The position numbers were made by a program, and so were the translations under genes. From Symbiodinium natans (Eukaryota; Sar; Dinophyceae; Suessiales; Symbiodiniaceae): a DNA stretch of 35,000 nt. The notes under the pieces were generated by a model. That model searched no databases. It worked only from the letters and a program-made list of their open reading frames with translations, and was not told where the DNA came from. The stretch is from contig CAJNDS010000007.1 of NCBI GenBank assembly GCA_905221605.1, forward strand, positions 133,968-168,967, given 5' to 3'. Positions 28,450 to 35,000 of the stretch are shown one piece after another. Numbering within the stretch: the first letter of the stretch is position 1; each line of letters begins with the position of its first letter.

Positions 28450-28560
28450 TAGATTGGGGTTTAGGGTTTATAGGGTTTAGGGTTTAGGGTTAAGTTTTAG
28501 GGTTTAGGGCTTAGGGTTTGGGGTTTGGGGTTTAGGGTTTAGGGTTTAGAGTTTAGGGTC
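28450..28560 (+). repeat. TTTAGGG array with variants
   Basis: Irregular TTTAGGG and TTTGGGG units. Confidence 0.85.
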
Positions 28561-28838
28561 TCCTAGGTGGTCACTTCTCTCAATAAAGGGGCCCCATTTG
28601 GGGTTTACATTATAAGGCGGCCCCGAATATTCAGGGTACCCAAAAAGGGACCAGAATTGACCATATGTACCCTATAGAGAAATGTGCCCATGAGTTAGTC
28701 AAGGTGCACGGATTGTTAGGATTTGTTTCGCGCTCCTGGACCATTTTGTTGTTTTTGTTGGTGGACGGAAGCCTCGCTATGCGGTTACTCTCTCACCGTG
28801 AAAATCCACCTCGTTGACCAAGGCTCAAAGCCTTGCAG

Positions 28839-30395
28839 AAGTGTCAGTCAGACAATCCTAGCCAGCGAGGAAGTGCCACATCCAACGTGCAAATGATCCA
28901 ATATTTTGAAGGCATTCTGTCGGTGATCGCGCGTGCGAAGGATGCGAGACGCACGCAGGTCTCAGTGGACCAAGGCGTCATCAACCGCTGGGAGGCGATG
29001 CGCGACATGACTGACACCCACAACGTTACCTTTGACACTGCTGGAGGCGCTGTCTCTTGCCATGACATTGTTCTCTTCGCGTCGTCTCCTGTTCCTTGGT
29101 AGCCTAGTCACATCTTTTTTTGCCCTTTTCTCGGTTCAAGGTTCCCTTTTCAAGTAACCAAAACCCCAAACCCTAAACCCTAGACCCCAAAAAGGGGTAT
29201 CCAAATTTCAATATGGCTGCTGGGCACCAAGGTTCTTAAGGCCATGCTGCTGTCGTCTATGAAGGAAGGTGCCCTGAAGTCGATTCCAGTGGAGCAGTCC
29301 TCCAAAGCTGGCGTGGCTCTTTTTCTTGAGCCTTGCATCCGGCTTTGGGATTGTTTACAGTTATTGCACCCCTCCTTCCCCCCCCCCCCCCGCCCACTCG
29401 AACGTCAACATCCCCAACTCTCCACGGGTTCCAAATACGAAACACATCCATCCGAAATTGCACTCCAGTCATGCCGAGGATATACTGTACATGAGCTCGA
29501 CGCGCAGCGACCCCGACCACGAGACCGTCTTGACCGCCATGGCCTTGGCACACCGCTGGGAGGTGCCAAACGCCGTGCACATTCTTGCAGACCCTTAGTA
29601 GCTGAATGAGTAGGTTAGGGTTTAGGGTTTAGGGTTTAGGGTTTAGGGTTTAGGGTTTAGGGTTTAGGGCTAGGGTTTAGGGTATCTTAGCAGCTGAATG
29701 ACTACACTTTACACGTTTTGGGATACTCTCATCCCCTATAGAACTGATGGTGTACACTTTTTTTAGGGGGCTTATGAACTCAGCAACCGAAGGACCTTCT
29801 TCGGGACATGATTTCTGACGAGTCCTTCGTGGCCATTGCAGAAGCGGCTGTGCACCAGGGCCCCGAATCCTTGCAGCGAGACTGTGCCATGTTCGCCTCA
29901 AGGAGCACGAAGGCCGAGGAGATGAATGAGTACACTTTTGGGACACAGGGTTTAGGGTTTAGGGTTTAGGGTTTAGGGTTTAGGGTTTAGGGTTTAGGGT
30001 TTAGGGTTTAGGGTGGGTTTCGGGTTTGGGGTTGGGGCTTAGTGTACACTTTACACTTTTTGGGACACTACAATCCCCTATAGAGCTTAAAGTGTACACT
30101 TGTTTTGGGGCTTATGAACTCAGCAACTAACCCTAAGCCCTAAAACCCTAAAAACCCTGAAACCCTGAAGCCCTGACACCCTAAAACCCTAAAACCCTAA
30201 AACCCTAAAACCCTAAAACCCTAAAACCCTAAAACCCTAAAACCCTAAAACCCTAAACCCCTTTTGGGGGGCTTCTGAACTCAGACCCCTAAGAAGGTGC
30301 ACAGCAACTTGTCCCCTGCCGCTTTGAAGATGCTGGGCCTCTCCTCTGGGAAAGCCGAGCATCCCGAAGCGGCAACGCGGCGGCGTACTTTCTGA
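28839..30395 (+). CDS. BTB/POZ-domain protein, five exons, introns with telomeric repeats
   Basis: Proposed exons: 28839-29090, 29232-29327, 29479-29589, 29793-29915 and 30297-30395, all phase 0, giving about 226 residues to a TGA. Exon 1 has THNVTFDTAGGAVSCHDIVL then FASSP, the usual start of a BTB fold. Exon 2 (VLKAMLLSSMKEG) and exon 3 (DILYMSS, ALAHRWEV) continue it. Exon 4 (LLRDMISDESFVAIAEAAV) and exon 5 (LSPAALKMLGL) follow as in BTB proteins with a helical extension. BTB domains mediate dimerisation and often recruit substrates to Cullin-3 ligases. Intron 1 is GT-AG; introns 2 to 4 require GA-AG borders, reported in dinoflagellates. Introns 3 and 4 contain TTTAGGG/CCCTAAAA arrays. The 5' end is unsure: exon 1 may follow TTGCAG at 28838 or begin translation at ATG 28893. 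The exon 4 end may be 29918. Confidence 0.7.
29096..29230 (+). mobile_element. Small inverted-repeat element, copy c, occupying BTB intron 1
   Basis: TTGGTAGCC at the left and GGGCACCAA at the right are inverted ends. The predicted intron is 29091-29231: the element supplies nearly all of it. A flanking GTTC occurs on each side (GTTCC at 29091, GTTCTT at 29232), like a target duplication. The middle carries CCCTAAA-type units. Confidence 0.75.
29590..29792 (+). other. BTB intron 3 (predicted, 203 nt) with TTTAGGG array
   Basis: It starts GACCCTTAG and ends CAACCGAAG; the next exon starts GACCTT, repeating the intron start. The TTTAGGG array is at about 29617-29683. The 3' part (CTACACTTTACAC ... 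GGGGGCTTATGAACTCAGC) recurs in intron 4. Confidence 0.6.
29916..30296 (+). other. BTB intron 4 (predicted, about 381 nt) with two telomere-type arrays
   Basis: It starts GAGGAGATGAATGAGTACAC and ends CCCCTAAGAAG. It includes a TTTAGGG array (about 29948-30014), a copy of the intron-3 sequence (about 30040-30128) and a CCCTAAAA octamer array (30130-30261). Confidence 0.55.
30130..30261 (-). repeat. CCCTAAAA octamer array
   Basis: Unit length is 8, not 7, and very uniform over about a dozen copies, distinct from neighbouring 7-base arrays. Confidence 0.9.
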
Positions 30396-30975
30396 GACTG
30401 GCCCGGACTGAAAAGCCGCTACGTTTAGGGTTTACAGTTTGGGGTTTGGGGTTTGGGGTTTCGGGTGTCCGAAACCCGTCCTGCTGCAAGGGATAGGGCG
30501 GTGAGTGCAGAGATCGTCGTACGACACCATCTGCACGACATGACTAGTGTTTAGGACCTTGGGTTGAGGGACTAGGGAGACCGGGAGACCCCCTAAACCC
30601 TAAACCTTCATGGTGGGACCCCTTCGTAGCCTTTCTGTTCCTCTCGCGGTTCTCTTATAAGCCTGCTTAGGGGCGGTGCCCCATGAGCCCCATGAGAGGT
30701 TTGCATCACTAGCCCACACTACCCCTATATCCATTCTACAGACCCTGTACATTTTAGGGTTTCGGGTTTGGGGTTTTAGGGGTTCGACGAATCCCGAAAA
30801 CCGCATAAGCCCTATCAACCCCGATAAGCCCCCTAAACCCTAAACCCTAAACCCTAAACCCTAAACCCTAAACGGTAGACTTGGCGGCCAGCCCGACGAT
30901 CTCCAGCGCCCGCAACCTGCAAACCCTACAAAATGTCATCCCCAGAACCGGCCTGCGCCTGCAAGTTGCGGCTCT
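30396..30975. other. Mixed telomere-variant and unique sequence
   Basis: TTTGGGG variants near 30425-30470 and CCCTAAA arrays at about 30590-30606 and 30831-30872. The remainder is unassigned unique sequence; no gene is supported. Confidence 0.5.
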
Positions 30976-31095
30976 AGGGGTTTAGCGTTTAGGGTTTAGG
31001 ATTTAGGGTTTAGGGTTTAGGGTTTAGGATTTAGGGTTTAGGATTTAGGGTTCCGGGTTTAGGGTTTAGGATTTAGGGTTTAGGGTTTAGGGTTG
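30975..31095 (+). repeat. TTTAGGG/ATTTAGG variant array
   Basis: Alternating TTTAGGG and TTTAGGA units. Confidence 0.88.
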
Positions 31096-31450
31096 CGGGC
31101 CTAGGGTCTAGGGAAGTGCCTATGATTTGCCGTGTTTGGGGTTCAGGGTGTCGGGCTCGTATGCCCTGGAAGGGATTTCGCTCTCGGCTGCTTTGGAGAA
31201 TGAGATGTCCACAACCCTGGGGGTAGGGGCGCCCCCTTTTGTTTGTGGGAGGGGAGGGGGGGTGGGCGATATCCCATGGACCCGACGGTTTTAGAGGATG
31301 CCCATAATACCCACGAACCCAAGACCCTTCATCCCCTAACCCTAAACCCTGAACCCTAAACCCTAAACCAAAAGCCCTAGCCAGTGTTCTCAGACTCTAC
31401 ATCTCTATGAGCCTCTGTGTCAACACCCTAAGCCCTCAACCCGGTACATG

Positions 31451-31650
31451 AAAACCCTAAACCCTAAACCCTCAACCCTAAACCCTAAACCCTAAAAACC
31501 CTAAAAACCCTAAAAACCCTAAAAACCCCCAAAACCCCAAAAACCCTAAAACCCTAAAAACCCTAAAAACCCTAAAAACCCTAAAAACCCTAAAAACCCT
31601 AAAAACCCCAAACCCTAAACCCTAAACCCTAAACCCTAAACCCTGAACTT
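31451..31650 (-). repeat. CCCTAAA and CCCTAAAAA array
   Basis: 7-base units flank a central block (about 31490-31605) of 9-base CCCTAAAAA units. Confidence 0.9.
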
Positions 31651-31962
31651 AACAAACTCCAAGCCCTTCCCCTAAAACCCAAAACCCAAGTATGCAAGAA
31701 GAAGCTTTGCGCCGTGTCTCTCGGAGGTCCAGGGCGGGTGGTCGAAACATGGGCCCGTAGTGTGTTCCCCTTACCTCCTTTAAGGGGTTTAGGGTTTAGG
31801 GTTTAGGGGTTTATGGGCCCTGAATTTTGTGTAGGGTATACAAGGGGTACCCTTTTTAAGGGCCCATACTAAGGCTTAGAGGAATTCTTGGGGTCAGACA
31901 TGGGGGCAGTCTGTGACGCGCCCCTGAGCTCCTGAGAAACCCTGCAGGCAAAGCAGGCCTTT

Positions 31963-32023
31963 CGGTTTAGGGTTTAGGGTTTAGGGTTTAGGGTTTAGGG
32001 TTTAGGGTTTAGGGTTTAGGGTC
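31963..32023 (+). repeat. TTTAGGG array
   Basis: About eight perfect units; a possible coding segment containing VQPLILSDLAGEEAIRWWEV starts directly after it (about 32026-32085). Confidence 0.9.
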
Positions 32024-32125
32024 ATACACGTTCAGCCTCTGATCCTCTCAGACTTGGCAGGTGAAGAAGCCATCCGCTGGTGGGAGGTGCCGCGGTGGCG
32101 ACAAGGTTTTTTGTTTTTTGTTTGT

Positions 32126-32295
32126 CTAGGGTTTAGGGTTTATGGTTTAGGGTTTAGGGTAGAGGGTTTAGGGTTTAGGGTTTAGGGTTTAGGGTTTAGG
32201 GTTTAGGGTTTAGGGTTTAGGGTTTGGGGTCTACAGGGTTTAGGGGTTCGAGTTTGGGGTCGGGGTTTAGGGTTTAGGGTTGAGAGTTTAGGGCC
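32126..32295 (+). repeat. TTTAGGG array
   Basis: Long array with TTTATGG, TTGAGAG and TTTGGGG variants towards its ends. Confidence 0.9.
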
Positions 32296-32531
32296 AGCCT
32301 CGGATGCAGTAACCCCCAAAGCCCTGCACACAACCCTGAAAGCTCGAAGCTCTCCAGCTGCATTTCTGGGTGTGTATACAGATACCAACATGTGCGAGTT
32401 TGGGTTTCCGATTCAGGGTTTAGGGTTTAGGGGTTTCGGGGTTTCGGGTTTAGGGTCTGTGCAGCTGTGTTTACATTCTCATTTACATTCTCATGTAATT
32501 GTGCGTATTTTGCCGAACCGTGTGCATAGAT

Positions 32532-32637
32532 TTGGTAGCTCAGTGGTACCTTTCTCCTTTTTTGCTTCAAGATTCCCTTGTATAGCAGCCAACCCAAAAC
32601 AAGGTGCCCTTATTGTAATATGGTTACTGGGCTGCCA
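32532..32637 (+). mobile_element. Small inverted-repeat element, copy d
   Basis: It begins TTGGTAGCTCAGTGGTACC and ends TTACTGGGCTGCCA. The TAGCTCAGTGGTA stretch resembles a tRNA D-arm/A box, and GCTTCAAGATTCCC about 30 bases later a degenerate B box. There is no telomeric insertion in this copy. Confidence 0.75.
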
Positions 32638-32971
32638 GATGGCATGTAGTTAGCAAGCCCTAAATCCTAAAAATGGCCGCAGAGGTAGGAGGTCTCAAGT
32701 GGAAGCCTGGTCTAGGGTTTTGGTAGGAGTCTAGGGTTTATAGGGTTTCTAGGGTTTAGGGCTTTGGCTTGGCGTTTGGGGTTGGGGTTTGTGGTTCAGG
32801 GTTTAGGGTTTAGGGTTCAGCATCTCAAGTCCAAGCATTTCACTAGTAGAGCTCCTTACTCCGGTTTCGAATATCGACCCACCCACCCATTGGATCCCAT
32901 AACATTATGAAAATATTTTACTTCTCGTTTTTAAACAAGACGGCCTACGCGCCCAAAACGTCTAATTCTGG

Positions 32972-33148
32972 CGTCCCGGGGGGGGCCCGGGACACTGTCC
33001 CAGGGGCGTCCCGGGGTGTCCCGCAGGGGTCCCGGGACAACTGTCCCGGGCCTGTCTGGGGGGGCCCCGGGACAAAGGTCCCGGGAAGGCCCCGGGACAC
33101 CCCGGGACGCCCCGGGACAAGCTGTCCCGGGGGGACCCCGGGACGACC
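32972..33148. repeat. CCCGGGACA-rich low-complexity block
   Basis: Very GC-rich, with many overlapping GTCCCGGG/CCCGGGAC palindromic words, placed directly before the 21-bp array, whose unit shares GTCCGGG. Confidence 0.85.
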
Positions 33149-33682
33149 CTGTCCGGGAATTTTGGTGCTTGTCCGGGAATTTTGGTGCTTGTCCGGGAAT
33201 TTTTGGTGCTTGTCCGGGAATTTTTGGTGTTTGTCCGGGAATTTTTGGTGCTTGTCCGGGAATTTTTTGTGCTTGTCCGGAAATGTTTGGTGCTTGTCCG
33301 GGAATTGTTGGTGCTTGTCCGGAAATGTTTGGTGCTTGTCCGGGAATTGTTGGTGCTTGTCCGGGAATTTTTGGTGCTTGTCCGGAAATTGTTGGTGCTT
33401 GTCCGGAAATTTTTGGTGCTTGTCCGGAAATTTTTGGTGCTTTGTCCGGGAATTGTTGGTGCTTTGTCCGGAAATTGTTGGTGCTTGTCCGGAAATTGTT
33501 GGTGCTTGTCCGGGAATTTTGGGTGGTTGGCCGTGAATTCTTGCTTGTTCGGGAAGTGTTGGTGCTTGTCCGGGAATTTTTGGTGCTTGTCCGGGAATTT
33601 TTGGTGCTTGTCCGGGAATGTTTGGTGCTTGTCCGGGAATTTTTGGTGCTTGTCCGGGAATTTTTGGTGCTTGTCCGCGAAT
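33149..33682 (+). repeat. 21-bp tandem array, unit near TGTCCGGGAATTTTTGGTGCT
   Basis: About 25 units with small variants (GGAAATT, AATGTTT, AATTGTT) and occasional one-base length changes. Long open frames on both strands (NSRTSTK or LVREF repeats) arise because 21 is a multiple of three; the frame slips repeatedly, so no protein is called. Confidence 0.93.
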
Positions 33683-33716
33683 CCATTAGCTTTTAAATAT
33701 ACATAGGATAGAGAGT

Positions 33717-33800
33717 GTTTAGGGGTTAGGGTTTAGGGTTTAGGGTTTAGGGTTTAGGGTTTAGGGTTGAGGGTTTAGGGTTTAGGGTTGAGGGTTGACT
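33717..33800 (+). repeat. TTTAGGG array
   Basis: Nine or ten units with TTGAGGG variants. Confidence 0.9.
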
Positions 33801-34237
33801 TGTGCACAGCTTGCCGCCATGGCCATGACCCCGCCGCCCTAAACCGTAGAAAGCCTAAGGCCTATCAACCCAACACCCTACAATCCCTACATAAACCTAT
33901 ACAATCCAAACCTTATACCTTTTTTATACACCCTAATCCTAGAAGCCCTAGACCCTATAAACTCGACGCCCTATAACCCCCCAAACTCTACGTCTACAAC
34001 TTTACAGCCTAAACCCTACACCCTACAACCCTAAAGCCCTAGAAAACCCCCCACAACGCCAAGCCCTGAGCCCTAAACCCCAACGACCTCAGCAGTGAGC
34101 CCGAAACCCTGGACCCCAAACCCTAAACCCTAAACTCTAAGCCCTAAACACGAACCCCAAACCCCAAACCCTAAACCCTAAATCCTAGACCCTAGACCCT
34201 AAACCCTAAACCCTGCACCTTAAACCTTCTTGTTAAG
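33801..34237. repeat. Degenerate CCCTAAA/CCCTACA-rich region
   Basis: Highly decayed C-strand telomere-like sequence (CCCTACA, CCCTAGA, CCCTATA variants) that becomes more regular at 34105-34215. No gene is supported. Confidence 0.75.
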
Positions 34238-34312
34238 GAGATTCGGTCTCTTCAGTTCAGCTGGCGAAGGCGAAGTGAAGAAGCTAACTTGGCCGCTTGG
34301 GAAGAGCGATGG
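34238..34312 (+). CDS. Possible isolated exon
   Basis: AAG before and GTGTAG after; 25 codons in phase 0, containing EIRSLQFSWRRRSEEANLAA then WEERW. Among the orphan segments this one has good borders on both sides. No family is recognised. Confidence 0.4.
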
Positions 34313-35000
34313 GTGTAGGGTTTAGGGCTTTAGGGTTCGGGGGTTTAGGGTTTAGGTTTCGGGGTTTAGGAGTTGAGGGTTCGGGGTTTAGGGTTTGGGG
34401 TTTGGGGTATCGGGTCTAGGGTCTGGGTTATCTTGTGTGTGTGTGTGTGTTGTTCCTTGTTTCTTTCTTATCCGCTTTCTTGTCGCTCGTGAGTCGGAGC
34501 ATCATGGCTGCATGGTTATGTGATGTGGTTTGGGTTCGGGTGTTTTTGTCTTTGGATTTGGGTTCTTTGTATGAAGCTAGCCGGTTTCAGTCTAACCCTT
34601 AAACCATGTCACTTGTGGATGACTTACAGCAGCCCAAGCTTTGGGGTTTTGGGCTTAGGGAGTTTGAGGGGGTTTAGGGGGTCTAGGGAGGCTTGGGGTT
34701 TGTGTGGGGTTTACGGTTTAGGGGTTCGCTAACCCTAAACCCTAAACCCTAAACCCTAAACCCTAAACCCTAAACCCTAAACCCTAAACCCCCCAGTCGG
34801 CCTGGGCCCAGCCCCATACCATTCTTGTTTTGTTTTGGACGGCTGGCGTTCGGTCACAGGAGGCATGGACACCGTACAGGATAAGTTCCCACACCCTGGG
34901 GAGGATCGAAGAAATGGAGAGGGTTTCGGGTTTCGGGGTTTTAGGGTTTAGGATTAGATCCCCTTAAGGGTGCCCAAACATGACCCAAGAGTAGTGTAGG
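34313..35000. other. Mixed telomere-variant tail
   Basis: TTTAGGG/TTCGGGG variants at 34316-34430, a GT tract at about 34435-34450, unique sequence to 34730, a clean CCCTAAA array at 34733-34790 and unassigned sequence to the end. Confidence 0.65.

Noticed and set aside
32862-32880. Possible tRNA B box (GGTTTCGAATATCGACCC).
   Set aside because: No matching A box or cloverleaf could be built upstream.
32907-33706. Overlapping open frames of 170-250 codons on both strands.
   Set aside because: They exist because the 21-bp satellite is a multiple of three; all frames are open, low complexity and out of step with each other.
23430-35000. CRISPR-like array among the short repeats.
   Set aside because: The repeats are contiguous or telomeric, with no regular unique spacers, and the context is eukaryotic.

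Overview
The window looks like nuclear DNA of a protist, most probably a dinoflagellate (inference). The reasons are: plant/dinoflagellate-type TTTAGGG repeats in both orientations; GC-rich genes separated by minisatellites and CT tracts; short introns, some of which fit only if GA-AG borders are allowed; and introns that resemble inserted elements. No bacterial gene organisation is visible, and no rRNA, tRNA or CRISPR array was found. All exon structures below were worked out by eye from reading frame, phase and AG/GT (or AG/GA) borders.

Layout. 1-578 is a degenerate TTTAGGG array. 579-3046 is repeat DNA: a 243-bp duplication, a 15-bp GC-rich minisatellite and two further tandem arrays. 3343-6412 (+) encodes a eukaryotic RNA-dependent RNA polymerase (RDR/QDE-1 type); three short introns with matching phases remove every internal stop. 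7487-13290 (-) encodes a Helitron-type Rep-helicase with an N-terminal OTU-like protease region and an ASCH domain. Its OTU catalytic-Cys segment is cut off by a small frame break. 13679-15538 (-) is an intact paralogue of only the OTU-ASCH part. 15.6-18.2 kb is repeat DNA, including a palindrome of about 1.25 kb with a perfect 59-bp stem. 18241-18678 (-) and 19269-20963 (-) are two unrecognised genes, an RS/coiled-coil protein and a lysine-rich probable nuclear protein. 21.4-23.4 kb is the largest field of the 15-bp minisatellite.

At about 23.44 kb the sequence changes sharply. From there to 35 kb it is lower in GC and filled with TTTAGGG/CCCTAAA arrays and length variants, homopolymer G/C runs and small repeats. 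Scattered in it are short + strand coding segments bounded by AG and GT (or GA). Five of them (28839-30395) splice into a BTB/POZ-domain protein whose introns contain telomere-type arrays. Its first intron coincides with a small inverted-repeat element present in three other places. Much of the 11.5 kb therefore looks like exon-poor gene territory whose introns are built from introner-like elements and telomeric repeats, not like a chromosome end.

The parts may be connected. The four minus-strand genes could belong to one Helitron-like element and its relatives, because three of them share a CT tract plus a conserved motif downstream. An RDR gene and a long foldback locus, both plausible in small-RNA silencing, lie in the same window, but nothing in the sequence proves a functional link.
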